NCBI GenBank assembly: GCA_017464085.1
Contig: JAFUEE010000026.1
Location: 1 to 36,777 of the forward strand
DNA: 36,777 nucleotides
Direction: 5' to 3'
Source: Pseudomonadota bacterium
GTDB taxonomy: Bacteria > Myxococcota_A > Bradymonadia > UBA4248
Below, piece after piece: positions 23,553 to 32,135 of the stretch (its first letter is position 1; each line of letters starts with the position of its first letter). A program made the translations under genes and the position numbers. The notes below the pieces were generated by a model. It was not told where the DNA came from. It saw only the letters and a list, made by a program, of their open reading frames with translations, and made no database searches.

Positions 23553-25328
23553 TCAGTATTTGGAGACGCGGTTGAGGTAGATCGTCGTCGTGTTGGGGTT
23601 GTTTTCCTGCCCGCGCACCGCAAGCGCGGCGTACATGAAGACATTGAGGGGAACGTCGCCGTCCGGCGCGATCTGTATGGGCGGCCTGTTTTTGATGCGC
23701 ATGCGGTTGAAGGCTTCGCCGGTATTTTCAGTATTGACGCGGGAGCCGCGGATATCGTCCTGGAGCTCGGTGACGACAGTTTCTTCGTCGAGCAGGAGGG
23801 ATTCGTTGCTGTTGATGCGCCGCAGCGTCATCTTGTTGGGCGTGATCTTGAGGTGGAGCGTCACCTGCTTGCATTTTTCGTCGGCGATGGAGACCATGCC
23901 GTGATCGGGCCATTCGCAGGGATGAAGCTCGAACGGCGTGATGCCGGAAGTCGTGATTCCGGAGAGGAAGGCCGTGCGAGATGCCGCATAGACGGAGTAG
24001 AGCATGCGATAGACGGCGTGCATCGGGATGGTTTCCTCAAAGAGGACATAGACGGGCTTTCCGATATTGTCGATATCTGCGCTGATGGTATCGATAATGT
24101 GTGTGACGCCTTCTTCGCCACGTGTGATTTCGTCGTATTCAGCGATTTTTTTATTGTTATAATAGATGCCGGACTTTGTGACGGCCGCGAGCATGCCTTC
24201 TGTGATATCCTCCCCATCGAACGTGAGGAAGTTCGAGGAAAGGTTCTTTGCGGCGGCGACTTTTTCGTCGAAGGACATGACCTGTTCGGGGGTGTCTTCG
24301 GTGATGAGGTCGCCATCTTTGGTGAATTCCTTCTGCACTTCTTCGGGCCTGGAGAGGATGATGGCGAAGACGATGAAGAGGATGACGGTGACGCCGACGA
24401 CGGCGCCGGAGATGATGAAGTATTTGGGCGGGATGGAAATGATGAAGTCCTTGATGGGATTCACTTTGTCTCCGTAGATTTTCTGTACGTCCGCGAGATC
24501 GATTTCCCGGGTGACATTTTCGTTTGCGGTGGGATCCATGGGCTGCCCGATGGTGATGTATCCGGAGGCAGATTTGGGTCCTTGCGATTTCGGGAGTTTT
24601 GGAGGTGCGGGGGCTTTGTTCGATTTGTCGCCCCAGTCGTCCCAGCCGTCATTATTTTTTTCATTTTTGGCGGCGCCGATTCCGAGCCCGGCAGATTCCC
24701 AGTCTGCGTCGATGGCCATGGTTTTTTCGCCAGCATCGCTGCCATGATTGACGGGGGAGATGGGTTCCATGAACGCTTCGGTTTCCATGGGTTTGTCGGC
24801 CATCTGGCTCCACTGAGCCTGAGTCCCCCATTGATTTTGCGCGCCGAGGGGCTGCTGTCCGAACTGAGCGTCCATGCCCGGCGGATTTTGCCCGAACTGA
24901 GCGTCCATGCCCGGCGGATTTTGCCCGAACTGAGCGTCCATGCCCGGCGGATTTTGCCCGAACTGAGCGTTCATGCCCGGCGGATTTTGCCCGAACTGAG
25001 CGTCCATGCCGACGGGCTGCTGTCCCCACTGGCTGTTCACGGGCTGCTGTCCCCACTGGCTGTTCATGGGCTGCTGTCCCCATTGCGCGTCCATGCCGGC
25101 GGGCTGCTGTCCCCACTGGGCGTTCATGGGCTGCTGCCCCCACTGCGCGTCCATGCCGGCGGGCTGCTGTCCCCATTGGGCGTTCATGGGCTGCTGCCCC
25201 CACTGTTGCTGAAAGTTCTGTGCTGGGACCAGGGGGACGTGGCACTGTTCGCACAAAGCGCCCTGCTGGAGGTAAATCTGGTCATCTACCATAAAGGAAT
25301 TGCCGCAGTTCGTGCATGTCAGAAGCAT
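23553..25328 (-). CDS. Zinc-ribbon, WGQ/FGQ-repeat membrane protein with ExbD/TolR-like domains
   Basis: The 591-residue product combines four parts. An MJ0042-type zinc ribbon opens it (CTNC about 5-8, CEQC about 26-29). Next come twelve Q/N/P-rich units alternating WGQQP-type and FGQNPPGMDAQ-type (about 42-165), then an acidic disordered stretch. One transmembrane segment follows (about 302-326). The rest contains two segments resembling ExbD/TolR periplasmic domains (about 363-452 and 480-591). ExbD/TolR proteins couple proton flow to envelope work; no ExbB partner is visible here. The ATG at 25328 puts the zinc ribbon at the N-terminus, as in the family; the longer 25394 start is less likely. 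The repeats differ mainly at one or two codons, suggesting recent expansion. Confidence 0.65.
   Translation of the reverse strand: MLLTCTNCGNSFMVDDQIYLQQGALCEQCHVPLVPAQNFQQQWGQQPMNAQWGQQPAGMDAQWGQQPMNAQWGQQPAGMDAQWGQQPMNSQWGQQPVNSQWGQQPVGMDAQFGQNPPGMNAQFGQNPPGMDAQFGQNPPGMDAQFGQNPPGMDAQFGQQPLGAQNQWGTQAQWSQMADKPMETEAFMEPISPVNHGSDAGEKTMAIDADWESAGLGIGAAKNEKNNDGWDDWGDKSNKAPAPPKLPKSQGPKSASGYITIGQPMDPTANENVTREIDLADVQKIYGDKVNPIKDFIISIPPKYFIISGAVVGVTVILFIVFAIILSRPEEVQKEFTKDGDLITEDTPEQVMSFDEKVAAAKNLSSNFLTFDGEDITEGMLAAVTKSGIYYNNKKIAEYDEITRGEEGVTHIIDTISADIDNIGKPVYVLFEETIPMHAVYRMLYSVYAASRTAFLSGITTSGITPFELHPCEWPDHGMVSIADEKCKQVTLHLKITPNKMTLRRINSNESLLLDEETVVTELQDDIRGSRVNTENTGEAFNRMRIKNRPPIQIAPDGDVPLNVFMYAALAVRGQENNPNTTTIYLNRVSKY
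24842..25210 (-). repeat. Tandem WGQ/FGQ coding repeat array
   Basis: Units of 27 or 33 bases encode WGQQPMNAQ, WGQQPAGMDAQ and FGQNPPGMDAQ. Two long units with Ala and one with Val (WGQQPVGMDAQ) precede four near-identical FGQNPPGM(N/D)AQ copies. The array is low-complexity and probably length-variable between strains. Confidence 0.9.
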
Positions 25329-25744
25329 AGAACGTCCATGTGTGAGAGGGAATGATGGACAGCCGTCCGGCTTCCCAATGCCGGATGCGCTCAAACCATC
25401 TTTATTAATATAGCACAGGCGGCATCACAATGGAATTTTTTAAAAGAGAAGCTCGAAATGGAAAATTTGCATTTCTTTGCATTAGGATACATTGATTTTT
25501 CTGGCGTGTAACGTTAAAAAGCAGGTTTGGCTGTGTCAGATTCAGACAGTTGATTTTGTTAAGTGTAAAACTAGCAGAAATCTTTGTGATGTGATATGGT
25601 TGAGAGAACACATTTCGTGAGTGAAATGCGTCCCTGGATGAAAGCGAATTTCGGCGGGAGACAGGATCGTTTTTCGTCGTACAGAATACTGATGGTACAC
25701 CTTCACGTGTTACCCCTGGAGGGGTAATTAAGGAGAAATTTGAT
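25329..25744. promoter_or_regulatory. Divergent promoter region between the ExbD-like and outer-membrane genes
   Basis: On the minus strand, TTCCAT (25435-25430) and TATATT (25412-25407), 17 bases apart with a TG extension ahead of the -10, form a plausible promoter for the gene starting at 25328. On the plus side, an inverted repeat CATTTC/GAAATG lies at 25611-25628. An 18-base palindrome TTACCCCTGGAGGGGTAA (25710-25727) sits directly before the Shine-Dalgarno AAGGAG (25730-25735). No gene was found in this 416-base gap. Confidence 0.5.
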
Positions 25745-27241
25745 ATGCGCAGTTACGCCAAAACACTTGCAGTGCTCGCTGCAATGTTTACCCTCACCAC
25801 GGCCGGTCAGGCTCTCGCTGCAGATGTTACTGATGTTCTTGATGCGGCAGATGAAGTTTATCTCGGGACTGAAAAAGTCAAGGATCCGATCGATATCTCC
25901 CTGACACCGAAGTTTTCACAGCGATACGAATGGTCCAAGCTGAAACGCGAAATGGTCGACGGAAACAACATCCGTCTCCTCAATGAGCTTGAACACAAAC
26001 GTATCATCAATGAGTTCGATATCGGGCTTGAAGTCGGCATGTATCACGACCTCTCGTTCCGCATGAACGTCCCCATCATCATCTCTGATGTCCAGAGCTA
26101 TAAGTTCGATACCTCCAGCGACAAGCTGATCAACCATATCTCTGATGTGGGCACGCCGGGCGTCGACCCCGATACAGGTGAAGATGTCCTCTATGGCGTA
26201 TCGACGCTTGCGCCGGCTGACAACATGATCAATGAGGACCGCCAGTATCAGTTCTTCAAGCTCGGCGCGAACGAAACACTCAACGGCACCAAGCGTTCCG
26301 GCCTCGGCGACCTCAGCTTCGGCATCGCATGGAGCCCCTATAACACCGAGCGACACTTCATCCCTGAACGCCCCTGGGAACACAATACCGGCCGCTCCAC
26401 CGTCACGCTCGCGTTCGATTACAAAGCACCTACTGGCAAAGTCAGAGGCATCGACAATGCTTATGTCGGTTCCGGCGCCCATGAACTCCTCTTCACCGTC
26501 GCCGCTTCTCACCGTTTCACCTACGTCGATCCGTACATCCGCTTGCAGTACGGTCTTCCCATCGGCCTCGATGACGCTTATCCTAACTACAGCAACCAGG
26601 GCAATCAGAAACGCATCGATCCCGGTATGTGGGGGCGCATCGACCTCGGTATCGAGTTCATCCCATACGAAAGCATCGACGTCAAGTTCCAGAGAAACGT
26701 CAAGATCGACCTGCGCGGCTATTTCAAATATACAGCAGAAGGGCGCGCTTACAGCGAGCTCTCCGATGCGCTCGGCACCAGCGACTGCGTCAAAAATGGC
26801 ACTGCCAGCGGTAAATGCGGGTGGATGGCCGAAAAATGGTCCAATGCCGGCAAAGATAATATCGAAGCAATGTCCAGAGGCGTGTACAGCGGCCCATTCC
26901 ACGAAGATGGCCTCTTCGATTATGAAGGCTTCGCCAGCGTCGGCGGCGCACTCAACCTCACCATTCAGCCGATCCAGTATGTCTCCATCATCGCCGGCGT
27001 TGCCGCCGATTACACGCAGAACCATTACGTCACCTTCACGAAAATTGGTAAAGACCGCGTGACTGCCGATGATGAAGGCAATCTCAAAGATCCTACCCAG
27101 AAAGACGGCGTTGTGACGGATACGCTCTATGAAGAACGCAACCCGACCTTCAGCGGCGCGCTCGATCGCGTCGGTCAGCGCATCAAGCGTACCGAACAGA
27201 TCAACCTAGAATGGTTCGTCGGCCTCCGACTCATGTACTGA
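25745..27241 (+). CDS. Putative outer-membrane beta-barrel protein
   Basis: The 498-residue product has a classical signal peptide (about 1-26: basic start, hydrophobic core, ALA cleavage site). The remainder is built of alternating strands rich in Y, F, W and G with many D/N turns, and the C-terminus ends in an aromatic residue (LRLMY). This is typical of outer-membrane barrels. DLSFGIAWSP, STVTLAFDYKAPTGKV and VSIIAGVAADYTQNHYV read like amphipathic strands. Substrate or function is not recognisable. It is preceded by a strong leader palindrome and AAGGAG, and followed by a terminator, so it is monocistronic and probably abundant. Confidence 0.75.
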   Translation: MRSYAKTLAVLAAMFTLTTAGQALAADVTDVLDAADEVYLGTEKVKDPIDISLTPKFSQRYEWSKLKREMVDGNNIRLLNELEHKRIINEFDIGLEVGMYHDLSFRMNVPIIISDVQSYKFDTSSDKLINHISDVGTPGVDPDTGEDVLYGVSTLAPADNMINEDRQYQFFKLGANETLNGTKRSGLGDLSFGIAWSPYNTERHFIPERPWEHNTGRSTVTLAFDYKAPTGKVRGIDNAYVGSGAHELLFTVAASHRFTYVDPYIRLQYGLPIGLDDAYPNYSNQGNQKRIDPGMWGRIDLGIEFIPYESIDVKFQRNVKIDLRGYFKYTAEGRAYSELSDALGTSDCVKNGTASGKCGWMAEKWSNAGKDNIEAMSRGVYSGPFHEDGLFDYEGFASVGGALNLTIQPIQYVSIIAGVAADYTQNHYVTFTKIGKDRVTADDEGNLKDPTQKDGVVTDTLYEERNPTFSGALDRVGQRIKRTEQINLEWFVGLRLMY

Positions 27242-27251
27242 TCACCTAAGA

Positions 27252-27351
27252 GTTCCGCGCTTCGCGCGCGGAACATCATATCGCGAAAATCTATTGGCTC
27301 ATGGCTGGACATGAGCAGGATGAATCAAAAGCGCCTCATCGGCGCTTTTTT
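27252..27351 (+). terminator. Hairpin and terminator after the outer-membrane protein gene
   Basis: GTTCCGCGC (27252-27260) pairs with GCGCGGAAC (27266-27274) but has no T tract. Downstream, AAAAGCGCC (27327-27335) pairs with GGCGCTTTT (27341-27349), loop TCATC, followed by more T and an AT-rich tail. The second is the likely terminator. Confidence 0.85.
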
Positions 27352-27511
27352 AAATTTTTTGCCCCTGTTCGATGGGAACGGATATAACAGGAATGCGCGC
27401 GCGAACAACAAGCTCGCGAAAACATCGTGTCAGCTCCGGAAAAACATCATAGCCGTACAGTTTTTTTCTGTCAGGGCTTCAGGCGCCTGGCGATACTTAT
27501 AGGGAAAAATC

Positions 27512-28915
27512 ATGAACTTCAGAAAGAGCCTTATGTCTGCCGCATTCTGTGCGGCTGCCCTCGGTCCTGCACTTGCCGCTGCTCAGGAGCCTGCAACCCC
27601 GGAAATGCTTGCTGAAGCCTATGAGAACGGCCGCTGGTCCAGCGCGATCATGCTCGCGGAAGAACTCCTCAAGGCCGAGCCCGAAAATGTCAGCTATCTC
27701 ACCATTCTTGGCGTCTCCGCGACAAATATCAACGAATTCAAGCGCGCGGAAGACGTGTTCGAAAAGGCGGAAGCCCTCCGGCCCGATGACCCGCTCCCCT
27801 TGCTCAACCTCTGTGGCGCGCGCATCAAGCTCAAGCGCGAGAACGCGCTTGATACATGCCTCAAAGCTGCAGAAAAAAATCCTGATAACGCCGAGCTTTG
27901 GCAGATTATCGGGCAGGAATACGAAAATGGTAAGCGCTTGGATGACGCCAGGAACGCTTATCTCAAGGCCTGTCAGATCGATCCCAAAAATGTCGCGTTC
28001 ATCACCTCCGTGACGGCCATCGACTTTTCTCGGAAGGATTATGCCAGTGCTCTGGACATCTCCGAAAAAGCCATCGAGGGCGGCAATGAAAATGTCATCC
28101 TCTATCTGAACGCGATCCTGGCGGCCAATCGCAGCGGCGCTTACGAAAAAGCCCTTTCGCTCGCGAATCGGGGCTACGAAAAACACCATGATCCCCTGAT
28201 GAACTTGGGAAAAGCTGAAGCGCTCAACAGCTTGCACCGCTTTGAAGAGGCGCTCCCGGTCTGGAAAGCGCTGCTTGAGGAAATCAAAAAAAGTCACCAG
28301 AATTATCCGCGCATCCAGTACGGCTGCGCGCGCGCGCTGCTCGCGACCTCATGTGACGAGCCCAAATACGCAAAGTGTGGAGGGGATGCCGAGGATGCCT
28401 GCTGCGCGCGCGAACACGAGGCGCTTGAGCTTCTGGTCGCGGCAAAAGATGACAAGGTGCTCAGAAAAAGCGCGCCCGAATATGACGAATATCTCGGACT
28501 AGCCTATATCCTGAATAACAAGCTCGAAGATGCGGAAGCCGTCCTGACAGCTGCGGTGACGAATGACCTCAAGAAGAACAGCGCCGGCGCGCCGGCAGCG
28601 CTTGCTGTGGCGCTCTACAGCTTCAGCGATGCGCAGGATCGGAATGCAGCGCGCGTCTATTATCAGCAGGCCGTCAATGCTTCCGATGATGTCAGTGATC
28701 CCGATCGCTTTGTCACGGCGCGTGCTTGGCCGCAGCGTCTGGCAGGCACGCTCAAAAAATTGAAGGCCGAAGCGGATGCGCAGAAAGCCTCAAAGACAAA
28801 AGCCAAATGCAGTTGCGACATCTCCGCAAATGCGCCCGCTTCGCCGCTGGCCGCAGGTTTAGGCGCTTTGCTCGCGTGCCTCGGGCTCTGCTTGGTCCGC
28901 AGGCGCTCGCTGTGA
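27512..28915 (+). CDS. Secreted TPR protein with a MYXO-CTERM-like tail
   Basis: The 467-residue product has a signal peptide (about 1-24), then a run of TPR-like helical pairs (about 30-250, with the GxxxxA spacing of YENGRWSSAIMLAEELLKA and similar), and a less regular helical region to about 420. It ends with KCSCDIS, a hydrophobic segment and RRRSL (about 432-467). Cys cluster, hydrophobic stretch and RRR tail are the layout of MYXO-CTERM sorting signals of Myxococcota. That would place the protein at the outer surface or vesicles in those bacteria; this is inference from family knowledge. AGGGAAAA precedes the ATG. No operon partner is clear. Confidence 0.75.
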   Translation: MNFRKSLMSAAFCAAALGPALAAAQEPATPEMLAEAYENGRWSSAIMLAEELLKAEPENVSYLTILGVSATNINEFKRAEDVFEKAEALRPDDPLPLLNLCGARIKLKRENALDTCLKAAEKNPDNAELWQIIGQEYENGKRLDDARNAYLKACQIDPKNVAFITSVTAIDFSRKDYASALDISEKAIEGGNENVILYLNAILAANRSGAYEKALSLANRGYEKHHDPLMNLGKAEALNSLHRFEEALPVWKALLEEIKKSHQNYPRIQYGCARALLATSCDEPKYAKCGGDAEDACCAREHEALELLVAAKDDKVLRKSAPEYDEYLGLAYILNNKLEDAEAVLTAAVTNDLKKNSAGAPAALAVALYSFSDAQDRNAARVYYQQAVNASDDVSDPDRFVTARAWPQRLAGTLKKLKAEADAQKASKTKAKCSCDISANAPASPLAAGLGALLACLGLCLVRRRSL

Positions 28916-29061
28916 TGACGATCTGCCAAGGCGCGATCATGCGCCGCATGATCTGCGCAGCTCGCGCGGATTTTTGCATGAAGTCTGCGCAAACCTTTGG
29001 CGCGCTGCTACAGGCGCGCTGATCCGCGCCCTCGAACTCTCAGCTTTCCCACGGACATGGC
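28916..29061. other. Short gap ahead of polA
   Basis: The 146-base gap has several GCGC-rich inverted repeats (for example GCGCGCTGCTACAGGCGCGC near 28999-29018) and no T tract. No Shine-Dalgarno with good spacing precedes the polA ATG. Nothing else was found. Confidence 0.4.
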
Positions 29062-31926
29062 ATGAAAAAAATACTGATCTTCGACGCTTCCAATTACATG
29101 TTCCGCGCGTTCTACGCATCGCCGCCGATGAACAACAGCGCCGGGTTTCCCACAAACGCTCTCCACTTCTACACGTCCATGATCCTCTCCGTGATCCGGA
29201 AAATCTCCCCGGATGCCGTGGCGCTCGCGCTCGATCACAAAGGCGTGAAGTTCAGAAGCGAGCTCTATCCGGAGTACAAGGCGCAGCGCGATGCGCCGCC
29301 AGAAGCGCTCCAGCTTCAATTCCCGTGGTTCTGCAGGATCACGGATGCGCTCGGCATCCGCGCATACGAAGCTGCCGGCTTCGAGGCCGACGATGTCATT
29401 GCATCGCTCACAAGGCGCGCGCGCGCGGACGGCTATCAGGTCATCATTGCGAGCAGCGATAAAGACCTCATGCAGCTCATCGAACGCGATGGGGAGACCG
29501 AGACGGTCTATATGTTCGATGCGATGGCCAAAGGCGGAAAGGCGAAAATCGTGACGCTTGACGATGTCCTCGCGCGCTTTCAGGTCTATCCTGACCGCGT
29601 CGCCGATGTCCTCGCGCTCGCGGGCGATACTGTCGACAATATTCCCGGTTGCAAAGGCATTGGCGAAAAGACTGCTGGCAGGCTCATCGCCGAGTACGGC
29701 TCGCTGGAATCCCTGATTTCGCACGTCGATGAGATTAAAAAACCTGCACAGCACGCCAATCTCGTCGCATTTTCGCAAAGCGCCGAGCTTTCCAAAAAAC
29801 TCACGTCGCTCGTGTCTGATATCCCCCTCGATGTCCGATATACGACGATGGAACCCGATCCCGAAAGCCTCACGCGCGTCTTCTCTTCTCTGGAGCTTCA
29901 CCGTCTGCTCAGCGATGTCCTCGGTCCCGATGCGCGTCCGGATCCCACTGTGCCGCGCGTGTCTGCGGATGGCACTGAGGCGGTCATGAGCGATGCGGGC
30001 GCCTGCGCCATCGCGCGGGATGAGGGCGAACAGAAGCAGCCGGCGGCTGACAAAAAGCGCGCGTCCGACCCGGTCATGCCTGAGGCGGCGACCGACAAGC
30101 CGCTCAAGCCCGCAAAGCTCCTGCGCGAGCTACGGCAGACGCGCGTCTGCTCGGATGCAGATTCGTTCCGCGCGTTCCTCAAATCTTCAAATGGCCAGCG
30201 TCTGGCGCTCGCTCCCCTCTGGCTAGATGAGAAAATTCAGGCGCGCAAGCTGCTTGGCTGCGCCGTCGCTTCCGCCGAAGACTCGGTTTACCTGCCTTTC
30301 AGGCATGGCCGGACGCTCTTTGGCACGCTCGAAGATGCCAGCCTTGAGGCCGCGCTTGCCGAACTGCTCGCCAACGATTCCCCCAAAGCCGTTTACAGCC
30401 TCAAGCCACTCCTGCACTACGCCTATGCGCTTGAGCTCGCGCTCGACACGCACGCTTTCTTTGACACCGAAATCGCCGCCTATCTCGTGCATCCCGAGCG
30501 CACCGCGCTCACGCTTGATGTCTGCGCGCTCGAATATCTCGGCCATGCGCTTTCCGTGACGCCCGAAAACTGGCTCGGCTCCGGAAAAAAAGCCGTTGCC
30601 CCGCAGTCATTCTCCCCGGAAGCTGCGGCCGCCATTGCCGGCCAGTGGGCGCAGGTCGTCCTGCAGCTCTCCGAGCTGCTCCCCGATGAACTCAAAGCGC
30701 ACGCCCTCGAAAAACCTTATGAGACGCTCGACCTGCCGCTCTCGGCAATTCTCGCGCGTATGGAATTTGACGGCGTCGCGATTGATTCCGTTGCCCTTCA
30801 CGAACTCTCTCGCGCGTTCGATGCGCAGATCCGTCAGCTCGACGCGCAGGCGCACAGCTTCAGCACCGAAGATTTCAACATCAACAGCCCCAAGGATCTC
30901 GCGCGTTTTCTCTTTGAAGTCCTCAACCTCGTGCCCTCGACGAAGAAAAATCGCCAGCATGGGCTTTCGACAGATCAGGAAACGCTCGAATCGATCGATC
31001 ATCCGATCGCGCAGATCATCCTCGAGCATCGCGCTGTCAGCAAGCTGCGCTCGACCTATTCCGAGACGCTTGCCGGTCTGGCCGATCCGCAGACCCATCG
31101 CATTCACGGGCGCTTCAACGCCTGTGTCACCGCGACGACGCGCCTGTCCAGTTCCGATCCCAATCTCCAGAACATTCCCGGCCGCACCGAGCTTGGCCGT
31201 CAGATCAAGCGCGCGTTCGTGCCCGCGCCTGGCTTCACCTTCATCAGCGCCGATTACAGCCAGATCGAGCTCCGCCTCATGGCCGCGTTTTCAAAAGAGC
31301 CCGTCCTCTGCCAGGCATATCAGGCCGGGGAGGATGTCCATGCGCGCACCGCTGCATCCCTGTTTGACATTCCGATCGAGCAGGTCACGAAGCCACAGCG
31401 GCAGCTCGCGAAGACGATCAATTTCGGCTTGCTCTATGGCATGGGCGTCCAAAAACTCGCGCGCGAGACAGGCTATTCCAAGGCCGAGGCCAAAGCATTC
31501 CTCGAAAAATTCCACGCTCAGTTCCCGACGCTCTCGAAGTTCTTTGAGGATCAGGTCCAGCGCGCGAAAGATGCCGGGGAGACGCGGACGATCTTCGGAC
31601 ATCGCCGGGCGGTGCGCGAGCTCTTCAGCGCGCGTCCGATGCTCCGGGCCTTTGGGGAACGCGTCGCGCTCAATGCGCCCATTCAGGGGTCTGCGTCCGA
31701 TATCGTCAAGTGCGCGATGATCCGCCTCGATGAGGCGCTTCGCAAGAACGGCCTCCATGCGCGCCTGCTCATTCAGGTTCACGACGAGCTCCTGCTCGAA
31801 TGTCCCGATGACGAAGTCGAACGGACGGCCTCGCTGCTCGTCGATTCCATGGAAAATGCCGCGCAGATCGGCGTGCCGCTCAAAGTCGAGCTCAAGATCG
31901 GAAAGACATGGGCCGATATGGCGTGA
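29062..31926 (+). CDS. polA: DNA polymerase I (proofreading domain apparently inactive)
   Basis: PolA fills gaps after Okazaki-primer removal and in excision repair. The 954-residue product has the N-terminal 5'-3' exonuclease/flap domain (about 1-290, with AGDTVDNIPGCKGIGEKTA near 190-208) and a C-terminal polymerase with motif A SADYSQIELR (about 729-738), motif B RQLAKTINFGLLYG (about 780) and motif C QVHDELLLECP (about 905). The central 3'-5' exonuclease region (about 360-550) does not show the DxE and later Asp residues of active proofreading domains (only an isolated FDT is visible), so editing is probably lost, as in several other bacterial PolA proteins. An Ala/Pro/Lys-rich linker (about 300-345) is unusual in length. 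Confidence 0.94.
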   Translation: MKKILIFDASNYMFRAFYASPPMNNSAGFPTNALHFYTSMILSVIRKISPDAVALALDHKGVKFRSELYPEYKAQRDAPPEALQLQFPWFCRITDALGIRAYEAAGFEADDVIASLTRRARADGYQVIIASSDKDLMQLIERDGETETVYMFDAMAKGGKAKIVTLDDVLARFQVYPDRVADVLALAGDTVDNIPGCKGIGEKTAGRLIAEYGSLESLISHVDEIKKPAQHANLVAFSQSAELSKKLTSLVSDIPLDVRYTTMEPDPESLTRVFSSLELHRLLSDVLGPDARPDPTVPRVSADGTEAVMSDAGACAIARDEGEQKQPAADKKRASDPVMPEAATDKPLKPAKLLRELRQTRVCSDADSFRAFLKSSNGQRLALAPLWLDEKIQARKLLGCAVASAEDSVYLPFRHGRTLFGTLEDASLEAALAELLANDSPKAVYSLKPLLHYAYALELALDTHAFFDTEIAAYLVHPERTALTLDVCALEYLGHALSVTPENWLGSGKKAVAPQSFSPEAAAAIAGQWAQVVLQLSELLPDELKAHALEKPYETLDLPLSAILARMEFDGVAIDSVALHELSRAFDAQIRQLDAQAHSFSTEDFNINSPKDLARFLFEVLNLVPSTKKNRQHGLSTDQETLESIDHPIAQIILEHRAVSKLRSTYSETLAGLADPQTHRIHGRFNACVTATTRLSSSDPNLQNIPGRTELGRQIKRAFVPAPGFTFISADYSQIELRLMAAFSKEPVLCQAYQAGEDVHARTAASLFDIPIEQVTKPQRQLAKTINFGLLYGMGVQKLARETGYSKAEAKAFLEKFHAQFPTLSKFFEDQVQRAKDAGETRTIFGHRRAVRELFSARPMLRAFGERVALNAPIQGSASDIVKCAMIRLDEALRKNGLHARLLIQVHDELLLECPDDEVERTASLLVDSMENAAQIGVPLKVELKIGKTWADMA

Positions 31927-31936
31927 ACTTTTGGGA

Positions 31937-32008
31937 GGCCGGCCTATCCGCGACAGGCGCGGATACGTCCGGCCGGCGGCGCTTTTGCCTGCGGCAATAC
32001 ACGCCGCC
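31937..32008 (-). repeat. Paired bulged-hairpin intergenic repeat, copy 6 (reverse)
   Basis: The first hairpin (31937-31977) has GCCGGCC/GGCCGGC, TATCCGCG/CGCGGATA and a C bulge at 31966 with extra unpaired bases. The second (31975-32008) has GGCGGCG/CGCCGCC, TTTTGCC/GGCAATA with one mismatch, loop TGC and a C at 32000. The pair lies just after the polA stop codon. Confidence 0.75.
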
Positions 32009-32135
32009 ATGTCCGAATTGTCTCCCCCTGTTGCGCTTTTCGGAATATCGGGGTGCGCAATTCCTTTTTGTCATGCAGAACAGCCTGCCAAAGGTTGGTG
32101 TGATCAGATTATAACATAATAAAAGAGGAGAATGG
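32009..32135 (+). promoter_or_regulatory. Leader of aspA
   Basis: TATAAC (32110-32115) near the end of this stretch resembles a -10 box 20 bases before the start codon, with no clear -35. AGAGGAG precedes the ATG. A hairpin TTGCGC/GCGCAA (32033-32061) is present. Confidence 0.3.

Noticed and set aside
24880..25010. Possible CRISPR array from regular repeats
   Set aside because: The 33-base units are contiguous without spacers, stay in frame and encode FGQNPPGMDAQ; no cas genes are nearby.
23853..25355. 500-residue plus-strand frame opposite the zinc-ribbon/ExbD-like gene
   Set aside because: It contains the antisense of the WGQ repeats as a periodic peptide, which is a by-product of the coding repeats.
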